This document shows, in pieces, positions 18,790 through 27,666 of a DNA stretch of 64,000 nucleotides. How positions within the stretch are numbered: the first letter of the stretch is position 1; each line of letters begins with the position of its first letter. This stretch comes from Halorubrum halophilum. Lineage in GTDB: Archaea; Halobacteriota; Halobacteria; Halobacteriales; Haloferacaceae. Under the pieces are notes generated by a model, which did not search any database, was not told the DNA's origin, and saw nothing but the letters and a program-made list of their open reading frames with translations. The position numbers and the translations under genes are program-made. The stretch is from assembly GCF_000739595.1 (NCBI RefSeq), contig NZ_BBJP01000036.1:1-64000 (forward strand), written 5' to 3'.

Positions 18790-18872
18790 GGGTACGGGAT
18801 CGGCGGCGCGTCACGTAAAACCGACTATGAGGTCCGTATAGGCGCTCGTACGGCGCTGTACGGCTATATAGT

Positions 18873-18944
18873 ACTGTGAGATCGCTGCCGGCTCACACTG
18901 TGAGATCGCTGCCGGCTCACACTGTGAGATCGCTGCCGGCTCAC
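18873..18944. repeat. Three perfect 24-bp tandem repeats, each with an inverted repeat
   Basis: The unit ACTGTGAGATCGCTGCCGGC plus TCAC occurs three times without a mismatch (18873-18896, 18897-18920, 18921-18944). Each unit contains GTGAG and CTCAC as arms around an 11-base centre, so it could bind a dimeric regulator or form a small hairpin. It lies between the aldo/keto reductase stop and the start of the 53-residue membrane protein, upstream of the latter, next to a CTATATAG box at 18863. There are no spacers, so it is not a CRISPR. Confidence 0.9.
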
Positions 18945-18963
18945 ACGCCGTTCCGCGGCGGGT

Positions 18964-19770
18964 TCACGCGTGATTCCACGGCGCCTCCTCGAAGTCGACG
19001 ATCCGCTCGCCGCGGTCGAGCGCGTCGATCCGCGCGATCTCGTCGGCGGTCAGGTCGATCTCGCGGGCCGCCCAGTTGTCCTCGACGTGATCGAAGTCGG
19101 CGGCCTTCGGGATCGGGGCGACGCGCTCCTTCGAGAGCAGCCACGCGAGGCTCACCTGCGCCGGGGTCGCGTCGTGGTTCGTAGCGATCTCCTTTAAGAC
19201 GTCCACGTCGGCGACGCGGTTGCGCGCGATCGGCGAGTAGGCGACGAGCCAGTGGTCGTGTTCGGCGGCGCGCTCGCGCAGCGCCTCCTGTTGGAGCAGC
19301 GGGTGACACTCCACCTGATGCGCGAACACGTCGTGATCCAGCCGCTCGACGGCCTCGTCGAGCTGGTCGGGTCGGAAGTTCGAGAGTCCGATTCGGTCGA
19401 CTACTCCTTCGTCGACGAGGTCGTCGAGCGCGGGTAGCGTCTGCTCGGGGTCGTAGGTGTTAATCGGCCAGTGGACGTACAGCAGGTCGATCGAGTCGAC
19501 GCCGAGCCGGTCGCGGCTCACCCGTGCGGTCGCGGTCGCGTCGTCGTACGAGAGGTTGTCCGTCGAGAGCTTCGTCGCGACGAACAGGTCGTCGCGGTCG
19601 GCGTCGGTCCGGTCGATCCCCGCCGATACCGACGCCTCGTTGTCGTACCCCTGCGCGGTGTCGATATGCCGGTACCCCGTCTCGATCGCGTGGGCGACGC
19701 CGGTGACGCACTCCTCGCCGTCCGCCAGCTTGTACGTCCCGTACCCGAGCCTGTCGAAGGCGTTCGCCAT
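18964..19770 (-). CDS. Aldo/keto reductase
   Basis: The 268-residue protein from MANAFDRLGYGTYKL (19770) has the classical TIM-barrel features: RHIDTAQGYDNE, the catalytic lysine in LFVATKLS, VHWPI, and GLSNFRPDQLDEAVE. The C-terminus has PIPKA and the NADPH-binding LTADEIARIDAL pattern. It would reduce carbonyls with NADPH; the substrate is unknown. An upstream in-frame ATG at 19800 adds ten residues and is less likely. Confidence 0.9.
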   Translation of the reverse strand: MANAFDRLGYGTYKLADGEECVTGVAHAIETGYRHIDTAQGYDNEASVSAGIDRTDADRDDLFVATKLSTDNLSYDDATATARVSRDRLGVDSIDLLYVHWPINTYDPEQTLPALDDLVDEGVVDRIGLSNFRPDQLDEAVERLDHDVFAHQVECHPLLQQEALRERAAEHDHWLVAYSPIARNRVADVDVLKEIATNHDATPAQVSLAWLLSKERVAPIPKAADFDHVEDNWAAREIDLTADEIARIDALDRGERIVDFEEAPWNHA

Positions 19771-19876
19771 GTCTTCCCACGCGGGCGGCGGCGCCCTCAA
19801 CGTACCGGTCCCGAGCGGCTCGCACCCCCCGAGAATCCTGTGTCATTTTTAAACCCTCCCGTGGACTCAGAGACGT

Positions 19877-20431
19877 ATGTCAACGAAAGAAGTCGCGCTG
19901 CGAAGCACGATCGGTGGCGTTTCGGTGGAAGGGAAGCTTCACACGCTCAGCGTCTGGTTCATCCTCGCGCTGCGGCTGATGATCGGGCTCGCGTTCTTCC
20001 AGAGCGGCCTCGACAAGGTTCTCAGCGGCGAGTTTAGCGCCGCGGGATACCTCCAGAACGCGCCCGCGGCAAACGGTAGCCCGGCCGCTGGTCTGTTCGC
20101 CGCGATGGGCGAGAACGCGATGTTCGTCGACTTCGTGAACGTCGCGGTGCCGTGGGGCGAGGTCCTCATCGGGCTCGGCGTTATCGTCGGACTCCTCACG
20201 CGGCTCGCCGCCTTCTGGGGCGCGTTCATGATGCTCCTCTTCTACCTCGGAAACTGGGACATCTCGCACGGCTACATCAACGGCGACTTCGCGTACATGC
20301 TCGTCTTCCTCTCGGTCGCCGCCTTCGGCGCCGGCCGGATCCTCGGACTCGACTCGATCGTCGAAGGGTACGAGGTCGGCGGGCAGCCCCTCGTCGAGCG
20401 GTACCCGTGGACGCGATACCTCCTTGGGTGA
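19877..20431 (+). CDS. DoxX/DoxD-like membrane protein
   Basis: The 184-residue protein has four hydrophobic segments (about 25-43, 82-104, 107-125, 133-152) and the family motif LRLMIGLAFFQSGLDKVLSG. The extra periplasmic loop SAAGYLQNAPAANGSP resembles the DoxD subunit of thiosulfate:quinone oxidoreductase, though a DoxA partner is absent. The start ATG follows a TTTTAAAC promoter box by about 26 bases. It precedes htrII by 112 bases, with its own end region between. Confidence 0.82.
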   Translation: MSTKEVALRSTIGGVSVEGKLHTLSVWFILALRLMIGLAFFQSGLDKVLSGEFSAAGYLQNAPAANGSPAAGLFAAMGENAMFVDFVNVAVPWGEVLIGLGVIVGLLTRLAAFWGAFMMLLFYLGNWDISHGYINGDFAYMLVFLSVAAFGAGRILGLDSIVEGYEVGGQPLVERYPWTRYLLG

Positions 20432-20505
20432 GATGCCCTCCGCTTCCACGCTAACGACGGTCTCAGCGGACGAACTCCGTTATCATCACTAATATTCGGG
20501 TGGCA

Positions 20506-20513
20506 GTTATTAT
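20506..20513 (+). promoter_or_regulatory. Predicted TATA box of htrII-sopII
   Basis: The A+T-rich TTATTATG lies 37 bases before the htrII ATG, within an AT-rich stretch starting TTATCATCACTAATATT. Spacing would give a transcript starting about 10 bases before the ATG. No second promoter is seen before sopII, so the pair should be one mRNA. Confidence 0.4.
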
Positions 20514-20543
20514 GCCGGTACGGTCCCTGCCAACCAATACACT

Positions 20544-22190
20544 ATGCAAGAGGGATCGTCCTCCGGCATCCGGTCCAGTTACGGCGCGAAGCTCGCGTTG
20601 TCACTGATCGGGGTCATGGGGGTCTCAGTTTCATACGGGGTCATCGTCTACCTCCGCGCGGAGGAGGCCGGGGCCGCGGGCGCAGCGGTGCGCTCCGGGC
20701 TCGTCGGGATGACGCTGTTGACGGTGATCGGGCTCGCGCTCATCGGCGTCACCGTCGGATCGAACACGATCATCTCCCTGCGACAGCTCACTGATAAGGC
20801 CGAGCGGATGGCCGAGGGGGATCTCGACGTGCGGCTGGAGACGGGACGAACCGACGAGATCGGGCGGCTGTTTCAGGCGTTCGACGCCATGCGGTCGTCG
20901 CTCCGGTCCGAGATCGACGACGCCGAGGAGGCCCGCGAGGAGGCGGAGCGGGCGCGACGCGAGGCGACGGAACGCGCCGAGACGGTCGAGCGCAAGGCAA
21001 CCGAGTACGAGTCGGCGATGCGCGCGCTCGCGGACGGAGACCTGACCCAGCGCGTCGATCCCGAGGGCGACAACGACGCGATGGCACGGGTCGGCGCCGC
21101 GTTCAACGAGATGGCCGACGAGCTGGAGGGGACGGTCGCCTCTGTCGCGACCGTCGCCGAGGACACCGCCGACGTGGCCGGTACCGTCGACGACCGCACG
21201 GAGGACCTGCGGGCGACGACCGGGACCGTGAGCGACGCGGTCGAGGAGATCGCCGAGGGCGCTCGCACCCAGCGCGACGACCTACAGGGGGCGACTGACG
21301 AGGCCGAGAACCTCGCGTCCTCGGCCGAGGAGGTCGCGTCCACCGTCACGGACGTGGCGGAGACCGCCGAACACGCCGCCGCGGTCGGCGAGGAGGGCCG
21401 CGAGGCCGCCGAGGAGGCGCTCGCGGAGATGGACGCGGTCGAGGAGACGACCGCGGAGACGACCGCGGAGGTCGAGGCGCTCGCCGAGGAGGTCGAGGAG
21501 ATCGGCGAGGTCGTCGACACAATCTCGGAGATCGCCGAGCAGACGAACCTGCTCGCGCTGAACGCCTCCATCGAGGCGGCCCGCTCCGGCGCCGACGGTG
21601 CCGGTTTCGCGGTCGTCGCCGAGGAGGTGAAGGCGCTGGCCGAGGAGACGCAGAAATCGGCGAGCGAGATCGAAGCCCGGATCCACTCCGTGCAGGAGCG
21701 CGCGGAGACGGGCGCCGACGCGATGGCGCGCACCGAACAGCGGATCTCCGCCGGCGTCGAGACGGTCGAGACCTCGATCGACGCCCTCGAACGCCTCGCG
21801 GAGGCCTCCGAGCGGACCGACACGAGCATGACCGAGATCACCCGAGCGACCGAGACGCAGGCCGACTCCGTCGACGCGGTGGTCGGGCACGTCGAGGACG
21901 TCTCCGCGATCAGCGCACAGACCGCGAGCGCGGCCGGCGACGTGACCGGCGCGGTCGACGAACAGGAACGGACGCTCGGCGCGGTCGAGACCGCGGCCGG
22001 GTCGCTCTCGGACCGCGCGCTCGCGCTGCGCGACGCGGTCGACGACTTCGAGTTCGCGGCCGACGACGGCCTCGGCGCCGCGTCCGGCGCCGCGGGCGAC
22101 GGGGACGGCGGCAACGCTACCACCGCGGTCTCCGACGGGGGGACCGACGACGGCTCCTTCGACTTCCCGGACGGGGAGGGGGTGAACTGA
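20544..22190 (+). CDS. htrII: Sensory rhodopsin II transducer HtrII
   Basis: The 548-residue protein has only two membrane helices at the N-terminus (about 15-37 and 51-75) with a short external loop, then two HAMP-like segments ([13 protein letters not shown] and [13 protein letters not shown]), long coiled coils, and the chemotaxis signalling tip [15 protein letters not shown] near 330-345. The lack of a large extracellular domain matches the Natronomonas-type HtrII rather than ordinary chemoreceptors. It pairs with the rhodopsin encoded just after it and would steer CheA. Glu/Gln-rich helices would be methylation sites. Confidence 0.9.
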   Translation: MQEGSSSGIRSSYGAKLALSLIGVMGVSVSYGVIVYLRAEEAGAAGAAVRSGLVGMTLLTVIGLALIGVTVGSNTIISLRQLTDKAERMAEGDLDVRLETGRTDEIGRLFQAFDAMRSSLRSEIDDAEEAREEAERARREATERAETVERKATEYESAMRALADGDLTQRVDPEGDNDAMARVGAAFNEMADELEGTVASVATVAEDTADVAGTVDDRTEDLRATTGTVSDAVEEIAEGARTQRDDLQGATDEAENLASSAEEVASTVTDVAETAEHAAAVGEEGREAAEEALAEMDAVEETTAETTAEVEALAEEVEEIGEVVDTISEIAEQTNLLALNASIEAARSGADGAGFAVVAEEVKALAEETQKSASEIEARIHSVQERAETGADAMARTEQRISAGVETVETSIDALERLAEASERTDTSMTEITRATETQADSVDAVVGHVEDVSAISAQTASAAGDVTGAVDEQERTLGAVETAAGSLSDRALALRDAVDDFEFAADDGLGAASGAAGDGDGGNATTAVSDGGTDDGSFDFPDGEGVN

Positions 22191-22191
22191 G

Positions 22192-22953
22192 ATGCTCGTC
22201 GACACCGCCGTCTGGGCGTGGATCGGCGTGCTCGCGATGGGCGCCGGCACGATCCCCCCGCTGTGGGCGTGGGTCTCTCGGTCGTCGGAGACCGGCGAGT
22301 CGCACGCCGTCTACTACGCGACGCTCGCCGGGGTCACCGGCATCGCGGCGGTCGCGTACCTCCTGATGGCGCTCGGGTTCGGCAGCGTCTCGCTGTCGGC
22401 CGGAGAGCTCGATATCGCTCGGTACGTCGACTGGCTCCTGACGACGCCGCTCCTCCTCCTCTACCTCGGGCTGCTCGCCCGGCCGTCCCGGCGCGTGCTC
22501 GCCGGGCTGATCGGGGTCGACGTGGTGATCATCGCCGGCGGCATCACCGCCGCCGCCACCAGCGGGACGGTCTCGTGGGTCGCCTTCGGCGTCGCCGGGG
22601 TCGCGTACCTCGGGCTCGTCTACGGCCTGCTCGTCTCGCTCCCGCGGTCGGCCTCGGCGGAGGGGGATCGGGTCCGGGCCGTCTTCGGCACGCTCCGGAA
22701 CATCACGGTGGTGCTGTGGACGCTGTACCCGGTCGTGTGGCTGCTCGCGCCCACCGGCTTCGGCCTGCTGACGCCGGCGACGGAGATGCTCGTGTTCGTC
22801 TACCTCGACGTCGTCTCGAAGGTGGGCTTCGTCGTCGTCGCGGTCGCGGGCGCCGACGCGCTCGACCGCCTCGGCGACCGAGACGAATTCGTCTCCCCGA
22901 ACGCCGCGGATCCGAGCGCTGAAGAGCACACGACCGTCCTCGGCGACGACTGA
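22192..22953 (+). CDS. sopII: Sensory rhodopsin II (phoborhodopsin)
   Basis: The 253-residue seven-helix protein has the Schiff-base lysine K210 in LDVVSKVGF, the counterion D80 in RYVDWLLTTP with R77, and the second carboxylate D206. The bacteriorhodopsin proton-donor aspartate position is not acidic, in line with a sensor rather than a pump. Position 209, beside the retinal lysine, is Ser where the Natronomonas protein has Thr204, important for signalling. It begins one base after the htrII stop, so the receptor and transducer are made together for blue-light avoidance. Confidence 0.93.
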   Translation: MLVDTAVWAWIGVLAMGAGTIPPLWAWVSRSSETGESHAVYYATLAGVTGIAAVAYLLMALGFGSVSLSAGELDIARYVDWLLTTPLLLLYLGLLARPSRRVLAGLIGVDVVIIAGGITAAATSGTVSWVAFGVAGVAYLGLVYGLLVSLPRSASAEGDRVRAVFGTLRNITVVLWTLYPVVWLLAPTGFGLLTPATEMLVFVYLDVVSKVGFVVVAVAGADALDRLGDRDEFVSPNAADPSAEEHTTVLGDD

Positions 22954-22972
22954 GCCGCGCTCCCTTTTCGGC

Positions 22973-24031
22973 CTACTCGCCGTCCGCGACGAGGTCCTCG
23001 TACCGCGCGCCGGTCTGTTTCAGCGTCTCCGTCGAGTAGAGCCGCTCGTGAGTGAACGGGAGGTACTCCGCCGCCAGCTCGTCGATCTTCGCGTCGACGG
23101 CCTCGGCCTCGCGGCCGTGGATCATGGTGAACAGGTTGTACTCCCAGTCTTGGTCCCTCCGGCGCGGCCGGTGGTAACACAGCGTGACGTACGGGAGGCT
23201 CCCGACCGCCTCGCCGCGCTCGTCGAGCTCGTCGTCGGGCACGTCCCAGACGACCATACAGTTGTTCGTGAACCCGGTGACGACGTGGTTGACGACGCAG
23301 CCGATCCGCTTGATACAGCCGTCCGCGAGCAGGCGCTCGACCGCCGCGAGGGTGTCGTCGAGGGGGGCGTCGATCTCGCTCGCCACGTCGGCGTAGGGGG
23401 TCGAAGTCAGGGGAAAGCCGTCTTGGATCGCCAAGAGGAGGTCGCCTTCGAGGGGCGTGAGATCGCCGCGGGCGTTCTCGGAGATACGGGTGGCGGAGAC
23501 CGCTGTCTCTTCGAGCGATTCTCGCGCGAACCGATCCCCGTTCACCACCGGGAACTCTAGGTCGATGTAGTAGTCCGTGAGCATCGGAAGCGCCAGCACC
23601 TCACAGCCGGTTCGCTCCTCGATCTCTTCGAGGATCGCGTCGCGCGTCTCCCGAGAGCCCGCGGTGACGACGAACCACTGGTTCCACTCGTGGTCGCGCC
23701 GGTAGTTGTGGTTCACCTGCCGGTAGCCGTTGATCACCTCGGCGACCTCGTCGAACCGCTCGTCGGGCGCACGCACCGCCGCGAGCGTCGAGGAGCCGAT
23801 CACCGGTGGATTGAGAACCGCCCCGAATCGCCGGAACACGCCGCGCTCTCGGAGGTCGCGGACGCGGTCGAGAATCTCGTCACCCTCGATGTCGACGCCC
23901 GTCTCGGCCGCGATCTCGCGGGCGACCCGCTCGAAGGGGCGTGGCTCGACGGGGAAGCCGCTCTGGTACTCGTCGATGAGGGCCGCGTCGACCGCGTCGA
24001 GATCGGCCCGCCAGTCGGCGTCCAGACTCAT
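22973..24031 (-). CDS. Fused AhbA/AhbB-like siroheme decarboxylase (two Lrp-type halves)
   Basis: The 352-residue protein holds two copies of an AsnC/Lrp-like unit, each an HTH (FERVAREIAAETGVD; YADVASEIDAPLDD) and a RAM-like domain. Conserved pieces such as NHNYRRDHEWNQWFVV and LCYHRPRRRDQDWEYN match the heme-binding parts of AhbA/AhbB. In the alternative heme pathway, AhbA and AhbB decarboxylate siroheme to didecarboxysiroheme. Here they are one chain. Annotation as a transcription regulator would be the common mistake. No other ahb or nir gene is adjacent. Confidence 0.85.
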   Translation of the reverse strand: MSLDADWRADLDAVDAALIDEYQSGFPVEPRPFERVAREIAAETGVDIEGDEILDRVRDLRERGVFRRFGAVLNPPVIGSSTLAAVRAPDERFDEVAEVINGYRQVNHNYRRDHEWNQWFVVTAGSRETRDAILEEIEERTGCEVLALPMLTDYYIDLEFPVVNGDRFARESLEETAVSATRISENARGDLTPLEGDLLLAIQDGFPLTSTPYADVASEIDAPLDDTLAAVERLLADGCIKRIGCVVNHVVTGFTNNCMVVWDVPDDELDERGEAVGSLPYVTLCYHRPRRRDQDWEYNLFTMIHGREAEAVDAKIDELAAEYLPFTHERLYSTETLKQTGARYEDLVADGE

Positions 24032-24149
24032 TACCCGGATAAGGGGTCGCGCGTACCTACGGGTTTCGGAGACAGTTCAGTGGGATCGGGGGATCCGGAC
24101 CGTTCGGTCGTCAGCGGGGATGGCGAACCGGTCGTCGTCGACGGCGGCG

Positions 24150-24308
24150 TCAGTCGTCAGCGGGGGTCTCGCCGGGCGTCGGCGCGAACGCCCGGGCGCT
24201 CTCCTCGAGCTGCGCCGTCGAGCAGCCGCCGACGGTCGCGGCCTGTTCGAGCGTCAGTGTGCGGGCGCGATACAGCGTGAGTGCGGTGGCGACGGATTTG
24301 GATGTCAT
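24150..24308 (-). CDS. 52-residue HTH-like haloarchaeal small protein
   Basis: ATG 24308 opens a frame MTSKSVATALTLYRARTLTL, EQAATVGGCSTAQLEESARA, ending PGETPADD. The pattern of a helix, a TLEQAATVGGCS turn and a second helix looks like the helix-turn-helix of small UPF0175-like haloarchaeal proteins, which may be antitoxin-like or regulatory. No toxin gene lies beside it. It was found by reading the minus strand directly and is shorter than most gene finders accept. Confidence 0.55.
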   Translation of the reverse strand: MTSKSVATALTLYRARTLTLEQAATVGGCSTAQLEESARAFAPTPGETPADD

Positions 24309-24622
24309 CGGGAACAACTGTTCACTAGGTGGACGAACATATAACTCTAACGCCTTTTGTGGGAGAGTACAGAGTATATTGTTGGTATAGCTGACTGTAT
24401 TTAGTAAAAACTGATTTAGAACTAGACAGACGTATTTTCATAATATGTGATCGAGTACCATGGGATCGGTGTAAATCGGCCCGCTCGCGGCGTTCGTCGC
24501 TTGCGCGCACCTCGAGCCGGGCGGCGACTCGGCCCCGTCTCTCCGGGCGCATCGGACCGGTCCCTTCCCAGCGGTCGGGAGTCGAGCGGGGGACTTTTCG
24601 TTCGAGGTCACGAACGAGGCGT
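24309..24622. other. Intergenic region with a low-GC patch
   Basis: The 314 bases hold no convincing gene. From about 24335 to 24455 the sequence is much richer in A and T than the surrounding DNA (runs such as TTTAGTAAAAACTGATTTAG), while the rest is GC-rich. It includes the divergent promoters of the small HTH-like gene and the TrpD paralogue. The AT patch may be upstream control sequence or a trace of foreign DNA. Confidence 0.5.
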
Positions 24623-25723
24623 ATGGCTCAGGCGACTCAGGAGTTCGGCGACTGGCCCCTCAAGCGGCTGATGACCGAGGTCTGCGGCTCCGGCCACAAG
24701 TCGGCCGACGACCTCACGCGCGCGCAGGCGACCGAGGCGTTCGAGCGAGTTCTCGCGGACGAGCCCGACCCGACGACGCTCGGGGCGTTCTGGCTCGCGA
24801 ACCGCTGGAAGCGGAACACGCCCGAGGAGTTGGGCGCGTACGTCGACGTGATGTGCGACCGCGTCGAGTACGCCGAGCCCGACGCCGACCCCGTCGACTG
24901 CGGCGCCAACTACGACGGGAAGGGGCGGACCGCGATCCTCGGCGTCGCGGCGGGCGTCGTCGCGGCCGCCGCGGGCACCCCCGTCGTGGTCCACTCCGGC
25001 GACCGCGTGCCGACTCAGAAGCAGGACGCGTACAAGCACGTCCTCGACGAACTCGGCGTTCACACCGAGCTGACGCCCTCCGACTCGGCCGACATGGTCG
25101 ACGAGACCGGCTTCGGCTTCTACTACCAGCCCGCCTTCAACCCCGCCATCGACGACCTGTTCGACCGGCGCGACATGATGGGGGTCCGGACGTTCGTCAA
25201 CACGATCGAGACGCTCGCGAACCCCGCCGGGGCGTCGGTCCACCTCGGCTCCTTCTACCACCTCGCGTTCGCGAAGAAGGTGGTCGACACGTTCGTCGAA
25301 AGCGAGTTCCACGACCTCGACCGCGTCCTGATGTTCCAGGGGATGGAGGGGTACGACGACGTGCGGCCCGGCTACACCACGGTCGCCGAGTGGGACGCGG
25401 CTGGGGGAGAGGAAGGAGGAGACGCCGGCAGCGAGGGCGCCTCCTTCGACGACTTCGAGATCGAGACCGCGGAGTACGGGATGGACCTCGAAGAGGCGGA
25501 CCTCGCGGTCGACGACGTCGCGGCCGAGTCCGCCGAGATCACCGAGGACGTGCTGACCGGCGAGCGCAACGGCCCCTTCGCCGACGCGGTCGCGGTCAAC
25601 GCCGCGCTCCGCATCTACGCCCGCGAGGACGCCGACTCGATCGAGGAGGGCCTCGACGCGGCCCGCGAGGTCATCGACGACGGCTCCGCGCACGAGGTCC
25701 TCGAAGCGCTCCGCGAGTTCTGA
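24623..25723 (+). CDS. Anthranilate phosphoribosyltransferase-like protein (TrpD paralogue)
   Basis: The 366-residue protein shares the nucleoside phosphorylase class II layout: a helical N-domain (PLKRLMTEVCGSGHKSADDL), then CGANYDGKGRTAILGVAAGVVA and the HSGDRVPTQKQDAYKHVLDEL region. The phosphoribosyl-diphosphate motif GTGGD of true TrpD is replaced by GANYDGKGRT, so tryptophan synthesis is unlikely. An acidic insert occurs near 258-290. The related YbiB family binds nucleic acid. No trp genes are near. Confidence 0.8.
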   Translation: MAQATQEFGDWPLKRLMTEVCGSGHKSADDLTRAQATEAFERVLADEPDPTTLGAFWLANRWKRNTPEELGAYVDVMCDRVEYAEPDADPVDCGANYDGKGRTAILGVAAGVVAAAAGTPVVVHSGDRVPTQKQDAYKHVLDELGVHTELTPSDSADMVDETGFGFYYQPAFNPAIDDLFDRRDMMGVRTFVNTIETLANPAGASVHLGSFYHLAFAKKVVDTFVESEFHDLDRVLMFQGMEGYDDVRPGYTTVAEWDAAGGEEGGDAGSEGASFDDFEIETAEYGMDLEEADLAVDDVAAESAEITEDVLTGERNGPFADAVAVNAALRIYAREDADSIEEGLDAAREVIDDGSAHEVLEALREF

Positions 25724-25912
25724 CCTCTCGTCTCTCGCCGTTTTTCCGTCCCCGTCGATCCCGATCGATCGTTTTCTGTGACTACTACCTCCCTTTCACC
25801 GCCCAGATCGACCGATCTGGGTCGAATTTGGGAGAGAATTCGGAAAGCCGTCTTGAGTGTGTAGCACCAAGTGAAGGTGTACCGAACATGATCCACGATA
25901 CCGCTCCCCACT

Positions 25913-26062
25913 ATGCCCACGTGTGAACACTGCGAGGCGCACGTCTCCGAACGATTCGCCCGGGTGTTCTCGGACCCTCGCGGTCGGATACACGCGTGTC
26001 CGAACTGCTCGGCGAACGCCGGGATCGCGGAGGTCGCGAAGGAACGCGCGCAGAACGCCTGA
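25913..26062 (+). CDS. 49-residue zinc-finger protein (DUF7563-like)
   Basis: The frame MPTCEHCEAHVSERFARVFS, then DPRGRIHACPNCSANAG, ends IAEVAKERAQNA. Two CxxC pairs (C4-x2-C7 and C29-x2-C32) would bind one zinc. The fold type is common in small haloarchaeal zinc fingers whose loss affects growth or motility. Targets are unknown. The gene lies in a 400-base gap between the TrpD paralogue and nadE and was found by direct reading. Confidence 0.75.
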   Translation: MPTCEHCEAHVSERFARVFSDPRGRIHACPNCSANAGIAEVAKERAQNA

Positions 26063-26122
26063 ATCCCGCTGACGGGTCCCTTTTCGGCCCTTTCCGGCGA
26101 ATCACCTTTGGCCACCCCCAGC

Positions 26123-26956
26123 CTAGCGCTCGGGCGCGGGCGGCATCGAACGCTTGTGGGCGCTGCGCTCGGAGAGTTCGACCACGCGGTCGACGGCCGC
26201 CTCGGGCACGTCGAGCTCGCGGACCGTCGCCGCCCGCGAGAGCCCGCCGTCGACGTGGACCGCGAGGATCGCGTCGACGGTGTCGTAGTCGAGTCCCATC
26301 TCGTCGGCGTCGGTCTGGCCCTCCCACATGCCGGCGGTCGGCTCCTGCATCACCAGATCGCGGGGGACGCCGACGTGCGCGGCCAGCTGGCGCACCTGCT
26401 GTTTGTACAGGTTCCCGATCGGGTTGCAGTCGACCGCCTGATCGCCGTACTTCGTGAAGTAGCCCGTCATCGCCTCCGCGCGGTTCCCGGTCCCCAGCAC
26501 GACCCGGTTCTCGGCGTTGGCGACGAAGTAGTTCAGCACCGCGCGGGTCCGGACGTAGACGTTGCCCGCGGCGGTGCGGTCGTCGGCGGCCTCGGGGAAG
26601 GCGTCGAAGACGGACTCCGCGATCGGCTGTATCTCGACCACGTCGTACTCGATCCCGAGGTCGTGGGCGACGCGCTCGGCGTCGCTCATCACGTCGGGGT
26701 CGTTCACCTTCGCGGGCATCGTGATCCCGTGCAGTCCGTCCTCGCCGAGCGCCTCGACGGCGAGGTGAGCGGTCAGCGTCGAGTCGATCCCGCCGGAGAG
26801 CCCGAGCACGGCGCCCTCAGCGCCCGCGTCGTCGACGAGATCCGCGATGAAGGAGACGATGCGCTCGCGGGCCTTCTCCAGCTCCGCGTCCGAGAGGCGG
26901 AGGTCGAGCGGGGGGTCGTCCGACAGCAACACCGACTGGTCCGAGGTCCGGCTCAT
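26123..26956 (-). CDS. nadE: NAD+ synthase, ammonia-dependent
   Basis: The 277-residue protein has the pyrophosphatase P-loop LGLSGGIDST near 49-58, GITMPAKVNDPDVMSDA, and the ATP/deamido-NAD contact region VVLGTGNRAEAMTGYFTKYGDQ. There is no glutaminase domain, so it uses free ammonia. It converts nicotinate adenine dinucleotide to NAD+, the last step of NAD synthesis. The length matches short archaeal NadE proteins. Confidence 0.95.
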   Translation of the reverse strand: MSRTSDQSVLLSDDPPLDLRLSDAELEKARERIVSFIADLVDDAGAEGAVLGLSGGIDSTLTAHLAVEALGEDGLHGITMPAKVNDPDVMSDAERVAHDLGIEYDVVEIQPIAESVFDAFPEAADDRTAAGNVYVRTRAVLNYFVANAENRVVLGTGNRAEAMTGYFTKYGDQAVDCNPIGNLYKQQVRQLAAHVGVPRDLVMQEPTAGMWEGQTDADEMGLDYDTVDAILAVHVDGGLSRAATVRELDVPEAAVDRVVELSERSAHKRSMPPAPER

Positions 26957-27048
26957 GGGCGGAGTCTGGGACCGAGACGACTAATACCTCCCCGTCGTCG
27001 CGCGGAACTGGACGTGCGTCGGGTTCTACGGGAGCCCCTCGCTTCGGC

Positions 27049-27666
27049 CTACAGGAGTCCCTCTTCTCTCGCCAACAGCAACCCCTCCAGCGTCGCGTCG
27101 TTCGTCGGCGGCTCCCGAGCGACCGCCAGCGCCTCGTCGATCGGGACCGTCCGCGGGACGAGGAACTCGTTGCTGTCGTGGTCGACGTCGACCGGCTCTA
27201 ACCCCTCCGCGAACACGTAGCCTCGGGTGTGGCGCAACACGCCCGTCGAACACCACACCTCCTGCAGCAGCGAGGTCGAGGACGGCGCGAACCCGGTCTC
27301 CTCGGCGAGTTCGCGCGCGGCGGCGGCGGTGTACGACTCGCCGGACTCGACGATCCCCGCGGGGAGCTCTAACTGAGTGTTCCGCACGGTCGGGCGGTAC
27401 TGCTCCACGAACAGCACGCGGTCGTCGGCGACCGCGATCACGACCGTCGCGGGCGACAGCTCCGCCCAGTAGTACTTCTTCTCCGTCCCGTCGGGCTGCT
27501 CGACGCGGTCGTACCCGCCGACGAACCACCCCTCGTCGTACTCGACGACGACCTCCCGGACCGGCCACTCCGGCTCGCCGGGCAGCGAGTGGTTCCGTCC
27601 GTCGTCGAACGCGGGCAGGTCGCCGAGGTCGCCGCAGTCGCCGCAGTCGTCGAGGTCGTCGCTCAC
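27049..27666 (-). CDS. Nudix hydrolase (ADP-ribose pyrophosphatase-like)
   Basis: From GTG 27666 the product has 205 residues. The Nudix box is GIVESGESYTAAAARELAEETGF, given here as its consensus positions G, RE and EE. The flanking VLFVEQYRPTVRNTQLELPA matches ADP-ribose and similar sugar-nucleotide pyrophosphatases. The first 20 residues repeat DCGDCGDLGDL, an odd acidic cysteine-containing leader that could bind metal. The start GTG overlaps the upstream gene's TGA (GTGA), so the two are coupled. Confidence 0.85.
   Translation of the reverse strand: MSDDLDDCGDCGDLGDLPAFDDGRNHSLPGEPEWPVREVVVEYDEGWFVGGYDRVEQPDGTEKKYYWAELSPATVVIAVADDRVLFVEQYRPTVRNTQLELPAGIVESGESYTAAAARELAEETGFAPSSTSLLQEVWCSTGVLRHTRGYVFAEGLEPVDVDHDSNEFLVPRTVPIDEALAVAREPPTNDATLEGLLLAREEGLL

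Noticed and set aside
18873-18944. CRISPR array
   Set aside because: The three 24-bp units are directly adjacent without spacers, and no cas genes are near.
22973-24031. Lrp/AsnC transcription regulator
   Set aside because: The two halves carry the AhbA/AhbB-type conserved histidine and arginine segments, so siroheme decarboxylase is a better fit.
24335-24455. Remnant insertion sequence in the low-GC patch
   Set aside because: No inverted repeats or transposase fragments could be found; it may simply be promoter DNA.
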